Source of the DNA: Xenopus tropicalis | Lineage: Eukaryota > Chordata > Amphibia > Anura > Pipidae | Direction: 5' to 3' | Assembly (NCBI RefSeq): GCF_000004195.4 | Contig: NC_030677.2 | Span: 44,641,142 to 44,705,141 of the forward strand | Length of the DNA stretch: 64,000 bases | In this document: piece by piece, positions 35,769 through 45,895 of the stretch | Layout: each line of letters begins with the position of its first letter | How positions within the stretch are numbered: position 1 is the stretch's first letter | Notes under the pieces: generated by a model | Databases searched by the model: none | What the model was told of the DNA's origin: nothing | The model's input: the letters and a program-made list of their open reading frames with translations, nothing else | Program-made: the position numbers and the translations under genes

Positions 35769-36182
35769 TTAAAGGATTCTGTCATGACTTTTATGGTGGA
35801 CTTTTTATTTCTGAATTACACTGCTTACATAGCAAATAATTCACTCTACCATTTAGAATTTTATTCTTGAACCAACAAATGTATTTTTAGCTGTAATATT
35901 GGTGTGTAGGCGCCATCTCAGTGCATTGTGCCTGAGTCTGAGCTTTCAGAAGGAGCCAGCACTACACATTAGAACTGCTTTCAGGTAACCTATTGTTTCT
36001 CCTACTCCCATGTAACTGGAGGAGTCCCAAGCCGGACTTGGATTTCTTACTATTGAGTGCTATTCTGATACCTACTGGGAGCTACTATCTTGTGCCTTCC
36101 CACTGTGTTGCAGGATTCTGCAGGAGAAGCTCTATTACCTGTGTTTTAAAAAAAACATTTTCCCATGACAGTATTCCTTAAA
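35769..36182. mobile_element. TTAA-flanked MITE, reverse copy of the 53471 family
   Basis: TTAAAGGATTCTGTCATGAC at the left and CATGACAGTATTCCTTAA at the right. Shares GGTAGCTCC...GATACCTACTGGGAGC and CTCCAGTTACATGGGAG (in inverse) with 53471-54064. Confidence 0.85.
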
Positions 36183-36231
36183 GCTGCTGAAAAAAAACGC
36201 TCTCAAATGATAGTAATTTAACGGAGCATAT

Positions 36232-36674
36232 CATACCTCCCAATATTTGAAAAATGTAAAGAGGGACAAAAAGAAGTGTTGCGCGTACCACACCCATTTT
36301 TGTGACCACACCGCCTAAATACTACTCCCATTTTACTAAATGTGGCAGGTTGTTTAAAGTTTAAACACATTTCTGGGGGTTTCGGGGTTGTTTTATGTGT
36401 TATTACAGTTTTGCTAATGCAGGTGAAATTGCCCTTTAAGCTGCAAGTCTCAGTTCCCCCAAGAGACCTGTTTAGCTTATTAGTTACAGTTGTATCTAAG
36501 TGCAGGTGTAGCTTGTTAAGATTTCTGGGCTCTCTGCCAAAAGCTACCTTTTTAATAAAGTTTGAGAAACATTGTATCTTTTTTTAGCATTCAGTGCAGG
36601 AGATCAAAGGAAAATGAGGGACTTTTCTCTGTGGAGCTGTTTAAAGAGGGACTGTCCTGCAAAAGGGAGGTATG
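36232..36674. mobile_element. MITE with CATACCTCCC ends
   Basis: CATACCTCCCAATATTTG at the left and GGGAGGTATG at the right. Inner GAGGGAC repeats occur near both ends. It directly abuts the LTR-like block that follows. Confidence 0.65.
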
Positions 36675-36690
36675 GCATATATTGTTATAC

Positions 36691-37204
36691 TGTAGGGTAC
36701 CTGGGGCCGCTCGTTGTTTCTGGCCGCCAGTTCCCGAAGCGGCGCCGCCGGCGAATGCTGCAGGCGCACGGCGCGCCCTGTCACGGCGCCGGCAAATAGG
36801 CACCGTAATGACGCGAATGGGGGCGCGCGCGTTCGTACGCGCTCGGGGACGCGCATCCGACGCTCTGCGCATGCGCACAGCGTATAAAGACACGCTAGAG
36901 GCCTAGGGTCACTGCTAAGTGATCATTTCTATTGGAAAACACCAAGCCTTATTTTCTGCTACCAAGATTCTGATTTTGACCCGGCCCGACTTGACTTTGA
37001 ACCCTCGCTGCCTGTACTGACCCTCTGCCCGCCTGACTTCGCTCCTGCTTTCTGATTTGGTTCTGACACTCCGGTTCGGCACTCCTGCCACTCCTCCACT
37101 AGGCCCAGTCCTGTTTCCACCCTCAGTGGCTGTCGCTTCAGTGGGAGGTGTAGGAGAGGTCCTTCCCTTACGAATTTCTCTAACGACTCTCTGCGGTCCT
37201 GATA
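36691..37204 (+). mobile_element. probable solo LTR
   Basis: Starts TGTAGGGTACC and ends GTCCTGATA (a mutated ..ACA end is possible). TATAC flanks both sides at 36686-36690 and 37205-37209. The interior is GC-rich and CpG-rich, with a TATA-like TATAAAGA at 36882, as in gypsy or ERV LTRs. An alternative boundary is 36683-37220 with ATAT. No internal retroelement genes are present. Confidence 0.6.
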
Positions 37205-37566
37205 TATACAGTATCAGACAATATTGTAGTTTGTGTAAAATCCTGTAATTTTAGATTATAATTCAAGCATCATATATAAACCATATTATGGTGTTTTGTT
37301 CTGGTTATTCTAGTGTCAGTTTATATTATATTGCCCCATCTTCTTTGTTTATTTGTTCAGTACATATGCTTTACCTTAGCTACCCTCACCATCTGGAAGT
37401 TATGTAACCTCGCTGTACATTAATCTGTATTCTGCTTCCTAAAGAACTATTTGCCACGTACCTTACCCACAATACAGCATTTCCCCCTACAATTTGTGTG
37501 AAATTGCAGCGGTGGGGGAGTTATATCCAATGCATCAAAATGTGTGCAGTTGTGAGCAAGATCGGA

Positions 37567-37711
37567 ATGGGGTTCAAAATAGGCACTGGCATCTCAAGTA
37601 CACAGAGGCCCAAACAGCCCCCCAGCCCTATAGATAGTGACTGTCTATGGCCTCTTACAGCAGCCCCTCTGGCATTTGCCAGAACCCACAGATTGCCAGT
37701 CCGGGCCTGAT
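37567..37711. mobile_element. hAT-like relic, reverse copy of 61657 family
   Basis: GAGGCCCAAACAGCCCC, GACTGTCTATGG, and GATTGCCAGTCCGGGCCTG match the 61657-61999 element in reverse. Confidence 0.65.
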
Positions 37712-38009
37712 TGGGAGGAGTTGTTTGTGCAAGTTGCCTTCAGAATTGTGTAATTTCCATTGCTCGGTGACAGAATGATGTTTGTGCTTGATTCTTTAAA
37801 TGAAATATCTAACGTAATGTATATTAAATTACATATTTTATGTTGAAGGGATTCTGCATTTCACATAGAATTGTGCCACATGGGGGGGAGGTCTGTGAAT
37901 CACACGTTTCAGATATCACAACCATGAAAGTATAGCAGTGCTAACCTTTTGTCCATACCTCAAGTCTACTAAAAAAAATCATTTTTTTTGCCTCCAATAA
38001 CGATTACAT

Positions 38010-39236
38010 ATAGTTACATAGTTACATAAATACATAGGGTTGAAAAAAGACCAGAGTCCATCAAGTTCAACCCATCCAAGTAAACCCAGCACACACAACC
38101 CACACCTACCAATCTATACACTCACATACATAAACTATATATACAACCACTAGATATTAGTATCACAATAGCCTTGGATATTCTGATTGTTCAAAAACTC
38201 ATCCAGGCCCCTCTTAAAGGCATTAACAGAATCTGCCATTACCACATCACTAGGAAGGGCATTCCCCAACCTCACTGCCCTCACTGTGAAAAACCACCTA
38301 CGCTGCTTCAAATGGAAGCTCCGTTCCTCTAATCTATAGGGGTGACCTCTGGTGCGTTGATCGCTTTTATGGGAAAACACAACACTCCCTAACTGCCTAT
38401 AATCCCCTCTAATGTACAGAGTAATCATGTCCCCTCGCAAGCGCCTCTTTTCCAGAGAAAACAACCCCAACCTCGACAGTCTCACCTCATAGCTTAAATC
38501 TTCCATCCCCTTAACCAGTTTAGTTGCACGTCTCTGCACTCTCTCCAGCTCATTAATATCCTTCTTAAGGACTGGAGCCCAAAACTGCACTGCATACTCA
38601 AGGTGAGGCCTTACCAGGGACCTATAAAGAGGCAAAATTATGTTTTCATCCCTTGAGTCAATGCCCTTTTTTATACAAGACAGCACTTTATTTGCTTTAG
38701 TAGCCACAGAATGACACTGCCTGGAATTAGACAATTTGTTATCTACAAAAACCCCCAGATTCTTCTCCATTAAGGAAACCCCCAACACACTACCATTTAG
38801 TAGATAGCTCACGTTTATATTATTTTTACCAAAATGCATAACTTTGCACTTATCAACATTGAACCTCATTTTCCAGTTTGCTGCTCAGTTTCCCAATTTT
38901 GTCAAATCGCTCTGCAAAGTGGCAGCATCCTGCATGGAACTTATAGTTTTGCACAATTTAGTGTCATCAGCAAAAATAGAAACAGTACTGTCTATGCCCC
39001 CCTCCAGGTCATTAATAAACAAGTTAAAAAGCAAAGGACCAAGGACTGACCCCTGCGGTACTCCACTAACCACACTGGCCCAATTAGAAAATGTTCCATT
39101 TACCACCACTCTTTGTAATCTATCCTTCAGCCAGTTCTCTATCCAATTACAAATATTATGTTCTAGACCAATATTTCTCAATTTGATCATTAACCTTCTG
39201 TGAGGTACTGTATCAAACAATTATAAAAAATAGTCT
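38010..39236 (-). mobile_element. 5'-truncated CR1/L2-like LINE
   Basis: Reads on the - strand from about 39236 to 38010. It keeps the C-terminal part of a reverse transcriptase and a tail of TATGTAACTATGTAAC type. The 5' part of the RT, the endonuclease and any first ORF are absent. The tail repeat differs from chicken CR1, so clade is stated loosely. Confidence 0.85.
38150..39220 (-). pseudogene. LINE reverse transcriptase C-terminal remnant
   Basis: One frame from 39220 to 38150, broken once by TGA at 38885-38887 where related elements have Trp. Before it are SGVPQGSVLGPLLFNLFIND (RT motif B) and FADDTKL (catalytic motif C). After it are MRFNVDKCKVMHFGK and the thumb-like RPHLEYAVQFWAP and LERVQRRATKLVKG. 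This is the CR1/jockey type. With the 5' truncation and stop it cannot make a functional protein. Confidence 0.9.
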
Positions 39237-39237
39237 T

Positions 39238-39702
39238 AGGGGCTGATTTACTTACCCACGAACGGGTCGAATGGAGTCCGATTGCGTTTTTTTCGTAATG
39301 ATCGGTATTTTGCGATTTTTTCGTATGTTTTGCGATTTTTTCGGATTCTTTACGAATTTTTCGTTACCAATACGATTTTTGCGTAAAAACGCGAGTTTTT
39401 GTATCCATTACGAAAGTTGCGTAAAAAGTTGCGCATTTTTCGTAGCGTTAAAACTTACGCGAAAAATGCGCAACTTTTCGCGTAAGTTTTAACGCTACGA
39501 AAAATGCGCAACTTTTTACGCAACTTTCGTAATGGATACAAAAACTCGCGTTTTTACGCAAAAATCGTATTGGTAACGAAAAATTCGTAAAGAATCCGAA
39601 AAAATCGCGAAACATACGAAAAAGTGGCAAAATGTTCGTTTTCAAGTCGGAACTTTTCCAATTCGGGTCGGATTCGTGGGTTAGTAAATGTGCCCCCTAG
39701 TT
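39238..39702. mobile_element. long palindromic MITE
   Basis: Two arms of about 228 bases (39238-39465 and 39475-39702) are near-perfect reverse complements with a 9-base centre ATGCGCAAC. Ends GGGGCTGATTTACTTACCCA and TGGGTTAGTAAATGTGCCCC. Rich in CpG (TTTCGTAA, CGCGAA). Equal open frames on the two strands simply reflect the symmetry. Confidence 0.9.
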
Positions 39703-39861
39703 AGGATTAATCTTAGTTAGGATCAAGTACAAGGTACCATTTTATTATTTCAGAGAAAAGGGAAATCAATTTTAAAAATGATAATCATTTGATTAAAATG
39801 GGCTCTATACTCTATACTATAGGCTGGGACTTTTTATCCATCACAATATTACAGGGCTTGT

Positions 39862-39940
39862 TTAAAGGAGAAGGAAAGGCTAATAAAGAGTTAATCTCAA
39901 ACTGCAGGCATACATTCAGTTGTCTCAATAGTGCCCTTAA
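39862..39940. mobile_element. truncated T2-like MITE
   Basis: TTAAAGGAGAAGGAAAGGCT onward matches 27869-27950, ending at GTGCCCTTAA. Confidence 0.75.
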
Positions 39941-40049
39941 GGGGAGGGCGGAAAGGCACCACCCTGGGCCCCAGCTTCAAAGGGCAGGGGGAAGAACAGC
40001 AAATAAAAGTACAAAGATTATGCTAATAACAGTTGCTGGAACTTTTCAG

Positions 40050-40375
40050 TACAGGTATGGAACCTGTTATCCAGAATGCTTTTCTAGATGTTTTCCGGAT
40101 AGGGGGGTCTTTCCATGATTTGGATCTCCATGCTTTGGGTCTGCTAAAAAAACATTTAAATAAAGCTAATTGGATTGTTTTGCCTTCAATAATGATTAAT
40201 TATATCTTAGTTGGGATCAAGTACAAGCTACTGTTTTATTATTACAGAGAAAAAAGAAATCATTTTTCAAAATGTGAATTATTTGTTTATAATGGAGTCT
40301 ATGGGAGATTGCCTTCCTGTAATTCAGAGCTTTCTGGATAATGGGTTTCCGGATAGTGAGTCCCATTTCTGTATA
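40050..40375. mobile_element. TATA-MITE copy
   Basis: Starts TACAGGTATGGAACCTGTTA and ends TCCCATTTCTGTATA; the body matches 33108-33443 (GGATCTCCATRCTTTGGGTC type). Confidence 0.85.
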
Positions 40376-40599
40376 TACATCAGGTATATATTACAGTGCA
40401 CTCCATGTTGATCAAATGCAATGCCCTTGTATTACAATGAAAGTAATCTTGAATTAACAAAAATGAATGAAGTGCTCATGGAAGGTTCTCCTGGGGGATC
40501 AAAACATTGACAATATATATACTATTATTAATGAATGCCCATGCTGACAAGGTTTTGGAATATACTTACTCCACACCTATTCCAATGTTATTCTAAATA

Positions 40600-41604
40600 C
40601 CCTTTTTGATTTGCAGGATAAAGCAGACGCTTTACAGCAGTCAGTTCACAAAATGTGTTTGTTAAGTTTCTCCCCAACAGAGAATAAAAATGGCAGACCA
40701 GGTAGAAATACAATAAGGAGCATTTATTACAAATGGTACATATAAATATATGCAGCTTACAAAAGAAACAGAAACACATAATTGCCTCAATAAATTATTG
40801 ACAAAATAGTAGTTGTATGTACAATATGTACATAGCAAAAAAAATTCCCCGTTTCTGTATGCTGACACTTGGCACAACCTTTCAATGGAAAAAAAGCACC
40901 TATTTATTTTAAGGGCAAGTAGGGACTGGAGGTTTTGTCAACTAAGTGCTGTTGTACCTTGACCCTAAAACCAGGATTCTGCTTTAAAGAGACACTGGAG
41001 TAACCTCAAAGTTTCTTCATGGTGTCACAGAGCCCTATGGGACTTATTCACAGCAGGGATTATTATTACATACCAATTGAACTTGTAAGAACTGTAAGAT
41101 GTCTACATAATCAGTGCATTTAATAAAGGTTCCAAAGAGTAAAACTACTGCTGATATAACAAATGGCAGATATACAGAGTTGAGTTAATATGGGCTAAGT
41201 GTTCTGAAGTTCCGCAAAATAGTTTTGGGTATCCCCTCATCTCTTTCTTTATTGAGAGGGGGCTCACTTCTATCATGTGTTGATTTATTGATATGGTATC
41301 TACAATTGTTTTGTTAAAAACTATATTTTTGCATCGAATTAAAAAAAAACAAATTTAAGTTAGGAAATAGAGGGGACTTTCTTAGTGACCTTTGTTGGTA
41401 AAAGGCACAAACAGAAAGATGGAAAAGGATAGAGAAGTGTCATACATTAGATCTTATCACTTGTGGTTGGTTGAACCATACGGGGTGGACAACTGCCTCA
41501 CAAAGACAAAAAGAAAACATTATGGGAAGGCTAAGTTTTGCCCCGTCATTTTAACGAAAACTCCTGGGCATTTCATACAGTTCACAGACTGAGCAGAGTT
41601 GGAG
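40600..41604 (-). other. helt 3' flank / 3' UTR
   Basis: No transposon was recognised here, unlike both sides. The antisense strand carries several TTTATT hexamers (for example near 41250 and 40720), each a possible AATAAA on the helt strand. The exact 3' end cannot be fixed. Confidence 0.4.
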
Positions 41605-42086
41605 TCATATCACAGTAGGATGCTGCGTGCTGTGCACCCCAAAATTGCTGGTGTGTGAATGTCCCAGAAAGTTGAGGTAATGTCTGTCCAAGCTCTGCAC
41701 CGGGGACAAGAAGGTGCTATGTGCTGACTGCTGGGAAGGACTGCAGGAAAGAGACATTGCTGTCGGGCTCCCAAGATAATTGAGTGTGGGGCTTCTGGCA
41801 GTGCCATGCCATGAGAAAGAACCTCCTGAGCACGGTGGGAAGGTAGAGTCTACAGGACTTGCATAGTCAGGGGGGGAATGAAGCTGGCAAGACACCTCAA
41901 CCTCCTGCAGAGGGCTGAAGATGGGCTCGGTGGACAGGTGGGCTTTAGACTGCAGGAAGGCGACAATACGCGCATATTTGTTATCCTTTGTCTCCATTCG
42001 TTCCACGGTCGTCAGATAGTGCACCAGGTTCTTCATGCACTCGTGGTAGCCATAATGGAAATAATTGGCAAATTCAGACAGGAGAT
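41605..42086 (-). CDS. helt: helt exon 4 (Orange domain, C-terminal tail)
   Basis: Acceptor TTTCACAATAG. It encodes LLSEFANYFHYGYHECMKNL, VHYLTTVERMETKDNKYARI and a Pro/Ser/His-rich tail containing SPVQSLDRHYLNFLGHSHTS. Stop TGA at 41605-41607. No C-terminal WRPW or YRPW motif. Confidence 0.95.
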
Positions 42087-43790
42087 CTATTGTGAAACAG
42101 AGACATGAGTAAATATCTGGATCATTATTTAGCTGTCTGATAAATACACATAAATCATAGATCTGAACCCAGAAGATAAAAAGCAAATTGGACTCATCAG
42201 TTTGTTATAAGTGCAGGGGAAAAGTGTACAGATTCTTCTTGTATAGAAATATTACAACCACTTCACAAAAAGGCAAAACCGTGGTTTTATTCAATTTTTT
42301 CCCATAAACCACAATGCGCAGGTAGGTGTCTGTACAGGGATATTTCCAATATCCTATATGTCATTAAAGAGCACATTAAAACATATGTAGCTGCTGCCAG
42401 TTTCTCACATTCCCGCTATTTAGCCTAGTGATTTTAACCTTCAGTCTTCCTGCTTTTGTTTAACTACAGTTCCCATCATGCACTTTGAGCCATTCGGGTG
42501 CTGTAAGTTGCAATTACAGAACAAGTGCCAAAGTTTATCTATGCCAGTTCTAGCCCAGGCCAATGTTTGGCACAACTGAAAGAAAACCAACAAGAACTTG
42601 CCTTTGTCTCTGCCTCTTGGCAAATCTGTGGCGTGTAAAGCTCTCAGGTACTGAACTGTCATCTCCAATATTTCAGCTTTTTCCAGTTTTCCTGAGTTCT
42701 ACAAAAAAAATATTTTTAGCAATCACACCAAAAACACACAAAAATCATATACACTGTAATCCCAATTTTCATTTATTGTTGAGCACACATATGTGGTTAG
42801 CTGGGGTTCTAACACAGCCAGCATTGGCCACAGTAGCCCAAATCATTTATGGCAGGAATATAACAGTATAAAGGAAGGAAAGGGGAGCAGAAAATAGTCA
42901 TTTCTGTTATATGTTCATTATTAACATGTAACATGTATGTTCTAAGTTGGAATGTCACTAGGTGAGCACTAACCACCCCAGCAGTGTTTGTATCATTAGT
43001 GAAATAAAAATAGCATTGGGAAAAGAGTCTGATGTACAAACTGATAAACATGATAAATAGGAAGAAGCATATATTTCCCCTCACTGATTAAACTGGTGCA
43101 TCATTAAGTATCATGGGTACTGACCTGTTTGGCTAATGCCATAGGCACCGTTTTGCCCAGTTCGCTGAGACACCTGTTTATCCTGTCTCTCCTCCTCTTC
43201 TCTATGACTTTATGGGAGACTGGAGCTCTCTGCAGAAAAACGTTGGAAAACAAGCCATTTTAGTGCAATGTAGAAACCTGAGATCCAGACCAGGCGCATA
43301 TAAATTAGCGCTGCGCCCTATTCCAGACTTTTCAGGACACACCATACTGCGCAGGGCAGCCGCTACCTGTTTACACGTTCCCTACAAAAGCCCACAGCTC
43401 AGTGTATTTGCAGCAGTTAAATAGCAAGAAAGTCCCTAAATTACATAGCGCAGCGCACTGAGATTTATCAATAGTAACAGCGTTTGCGGAAGTTTTACGT
43501 GTGGCCCCTCGGGCCCCGGCTGTTGCCAAACTCCAGTCGTAAGTCACAACTGCTGCTACTTCTGGTTGCGGGTCGCTGTAGCTAGATTAAAGAGATGTAT
43601 GTCCCCCTGAGCCCGATGTGATACGAATAAGTGAATGGAAAAAGGCGCAGCGGTAGGAACGCAACCCCCCAGCATTGGGCGCAATACAACAGATAAATCA
43701 GCTCCGAATACTCACTCTGCGCTCCTTCACTCTGGCGGAAGCCCCTAGGGCGATGCGGGCAGAGGCAGACGCTAGCGCTGTCATGTCCAT
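41605..43790 (-). CDS. helt: HELT, Hes-related bHLH-Orange transcription factor (4 exons, 252 residues)
   Basis: Coding exons on the - strand: 43716-43790, 43125-43229, 42602-42698 and 41605-42086, together 759 bases = 252 residues plus TGA. Exon 2 and 3 encode the bHLH (about residues 28-86): PVSHKVIEKRRRDRINRCL, GKTVPMALAKQ, then SGKLEKAEILEMTVQYLRAL. Val sits where Hes proteins have Pro and Hey proteins have Gly in the basic region, as in HELT. Exon 4 holds the Orange domain (about 94-140; EFANYFHYGYHECMKNLVHY) and a Ser/Pro-rich tail ending HPTVI, with no WRPW. HELT binds E-boxes as a repressor, forms dimers with Hes/Hey proteins and promotes midbrain GABAergic fate (family knowledge). 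The mammalian protein has about 242 residues. The 25-residue first exon is longer than I remember (MSDKLKERKR in mammals) but ends in VKERR, matching that segment. Start chosen as the first of two close ATGs (43790; the other is 43784). Confidence 0.93.
42602..42698 (-). CDS. helt: helt exon 3 (helix 2)
   Basis: Acceptor TTTTTTGTAG. It encodes NSGKLEKAEILEMTVQYLRA then LHATDLPRGRDK. The donor is GCAAGT, not GT: the exon ends AAAG followed by GCAAGT, the usual context of GC-AG introns. It ends with one base of a split Asp codon. Confidence 0.9.
43125..43229 (-). CDS. helt: helt exon 2 (basic region, helix 1)
   Basis: Acceptor TTTCTGCAG, donor GTCAGT. Exactly 35 codons, RAPVSHKVIEKRRRDRINRC to MALAKQ. 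This is the DNA-binding basic region and first helix. Confidence 0.95.
43716..43790 (-). CDS. helt: helt exon 1
   Basis: It begins ATGGACATGACA and encodes MDMTALASASARIALGASAR then VKERR, followed by donor GTGAGT. Only the last five residues align to the mammalian start region; the Ala/Ser-rich lead may be lineage-specific, or part of it may be untranslated. Confidence 0.75.
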
Positions 43791-43863
43791 GCTTCTGTGC
43801 GGCGCTGCGACTCTTCCGTCAGGTCGGGGCAGACTGTGCTGCTGCTTTCCCACCAAGGCTCAC

Positions 43864-43871
43864 TTTATAAA
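43864..43871 (-). promoter_or_regulatory. TATA box of helt
   Basis: TTTATAAA, palindromic, lies 74 bases upstream of the ATG at 43790. Transcription would then start about 30 bases on, near 43835, giving a 5' UTR of some 45 bases. The surrounding 43480-43900 is GC-richer than its neighbours, as in a promoter. Confidence 0.5.
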
Positions 43872-44029
43872 GCCATCGCTGCCAAGCCTGGCGCATTCAG
43901 ACTTCGCTGAAGGGATTAGACACAGGCACAATGGGGAGGGGGAATGGTCACAGGACAAGCACATACAGAGAGGTAACTGGGGGCCAGCAGGGGGTAGGGG
44001 CCTTAATCCACGCCGCCCCAGAGACAATC

Positions 44030-44215
44030 AGTCTGTCTACATATCTATATATATGTCTATATATGTTGCTGTCTTTCATTTCTCTGTCTGTCCCTATGTC
44101 TATCTGTATTCATCATAAAGGTCATCTTCTGTATCAAGATTTGTTTCTCTTATTTTATTTACTTTGTATGTATATATTTCTATCTCTCTATACAAATACA
44201 TATACATAGGCATAG
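44030..44215. repeat. TCTA-rich simple repeat upstream of helt
   Basis: Irregular repeats of TCTATATATATGTC, TCTGTCTGTC and TATCTCTC type. Low complexity. Confidence 0.6.
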
Positions 44216-45364
44216 TCATCATTATCTACACATTTGTGTTGAGAATTTCCCAGTCACTTCTGACCTGGGGCACTCACTGGTGAAATTCAAATTCTGGAAG
44301 CCATGGCTGCACAATACCTATTGGTCGGGATTGGGAGAGAGTGTGTTTATAATGTGTTTATAATTAACTGCACACAGTCCTGACATCAACACACACAAAG
44401 CCAATGTCAACAAAATTGGTGTAAAGGTCTGTACTGTTGGGCTATGGAGCAGTGGCATGGATCTATATTAATCAGTTTAGTCTGTGCCAGTATAATCATT
44501 TACTATTGTTTAATTACTTAACTATGTTTAGCTTTTGCCCAAATCTTTGTCCATTATAAAGATCAGTAGATCATATGCAGGGATGTAACTTAGGGTCTCT
44601 GGATACTGCTTCAAATATATTTCATAGTAACCCCCAAGTTGTGCAACCCCAACCTGTGCACCTTCTGCCCCCCTCCAGTTTATGGCTTTGTGATTGTTCC
44701 TGGTGCCACCCACCTGTATGGTTTCACTTGTGGCATAGATGGGTGTGGGAAAGCTGATACTAAAGCTGCCGGGTCCTTAGCAGCCCACCCCCCCCCCATG
44801 CAGCCACAGAGTCTGCTCCTTCTATTGTTCACTGCTGATCAAATGGCTCCCAGCTGCATGAATTTGGGAATATGGTCATATTTTGGGTATGTGGCTAAAC
44901 AAGTTGCCATATAGAAAGTAGGTGCCAACCAACCGTTTTTCTTTCTGTATAAAAGCCTAAAAGCACACAAAAATTGTGGTCAAACTGATATATTTTTAGA
45001 TCGGTCACTTATTATGCATAAAAACATATAACTTTGTAGCCAGCTTTGGTGTATGTTTTTAGGGAGACAGAACATAAAATAAAGGAAGATTGTTGAGGGG
45101 AATCTACTGGCTATTTAGCCCAAGGCTGGTCCTGCTTGGGAATTGCGTCAGAACCCTGAGATATTATGCAAACAGAATGGTACATAATTGCCCCTGCCGC
45201 TTATGTAAATGTAGGGCAGGTTTTATCCATACCATTTGTTGGAGCATAATGTATATATCGAATTTATATAGGAACAAATTTCTATGATCTGAACATCCCA
45301 TAAAGGCAGGGATGTAAGAAGAGCACACAAAGTGGTGTATGTAGCATTATAGTGGCTTAACTGC
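44216..45364. other. intergenic stretch, nothing recognised
   Basis: Upstream of helt. A 9-base C run near 44790; no gene. Confidence 0.45.
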
Positions 45365-45480
45365 AGCCAGGGCTGGAACTAGGGATAGGCAGAAGAGGCA
45401 CGTGCCTAGGGTGCAACTAAGGGGCTATGCACGTATCTCAACTCCCTACCTACTCCTAGTTTGGCTCAGTTACCTCCATG
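45365..45480. mobile_element. hAT-like relic
   Basis: CAGGGCTGGAACTAGGGATAG followed by GGCAGAAGAGGCACGTGCCT matches the left half of 11280-11408; the right side is decayed. Confidence 0.55.
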
Positions 45481-45591
45481 GCTCTGCCTAGTGCAGGTAA
45501 ACCCCCACGTTCCATCATCAATCCACTCCTTACCCACTCCTCACCTTACTGTGGCAGAGGCTGGGCAATTGCAGCAATTCATGCACTACAT

Positions 45592-45895
45592 CAGAGATCC
45601 CCAACCTTTCTTATTATTGAGCCACACTCAGACGTAAAAAGTGTAGGTGAGCCAAACAAGCATGAAAAAAGTTCTCTGGGGATGTGAGGGCTGTGATTGG
45701 CTATTTGGTGGCCCTATGTGGACTGCTGGCCTGCAGAAGGCGCTTCTTGGAGTAAAAATCTGTCTTTTATGCTTCCAAAACTTGTCTCCAAGACAGAAAT
45801 GTAAAAATAAGCACCTATTTTGAGGCCATTGGAAAGCAACATCAAAAGGGGTGGTGAGCAACATTGGCTTACGGGCCACTGATTGGGGATCACTG
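45592..45895. mobile_element. hAT-like MITE, second copy of the 31765 family
   Basis: CAGAGATCCCCAACC at left, GATTGGGGATCACTG at right; shares GGAGCAACAT/GTTGCTCACC-type and AAATAAGCACCT segments with 49962-50253. Confidence 0.75.

Larger units (their letters stand above)
37958..39835. mobile_element. nested complex: TATA-MITE split by LINE and palindrome
   Basis: 37958-38009 (ACCTCAAGTCTACTAAAAAA) and 39703-39835 (TTAGTTAGGATCAAGTACAA) are two parts of the 33108-type MITE. Between them lie a LINE (38010-39236) and a palindromic MITE (39238-39702). Confidence 0.75.

Noticed and set aside
36562..37248. Arg/Ala-rich open frames
   Set aside because: They lie in the GC-rich LTR-like block, where stop codons are rare; there is no domain or splice support.
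38150..39220. Intact LINE
   Set aside because: The element is 5' truncated, lacks the endonuclease and upstream RT, and has an in-frame TGA.
39271..39645. Matching 65-73 codon frames on opposite strands
   Set aside because: Both arise from the palindromic MITE; identical peptides from both strands follow from the symmetry.
41878..42108. Open frame on the + strand
   Set aside because: It is a shadow of helt exon 4 on the opposite strand.
43675..44118. 147-codon + strand frame opposite helt exon 1
   Set aside because: It is antisense to the helt first exon and promoter, in GC-rich DNA, then runs into a simple repeat.
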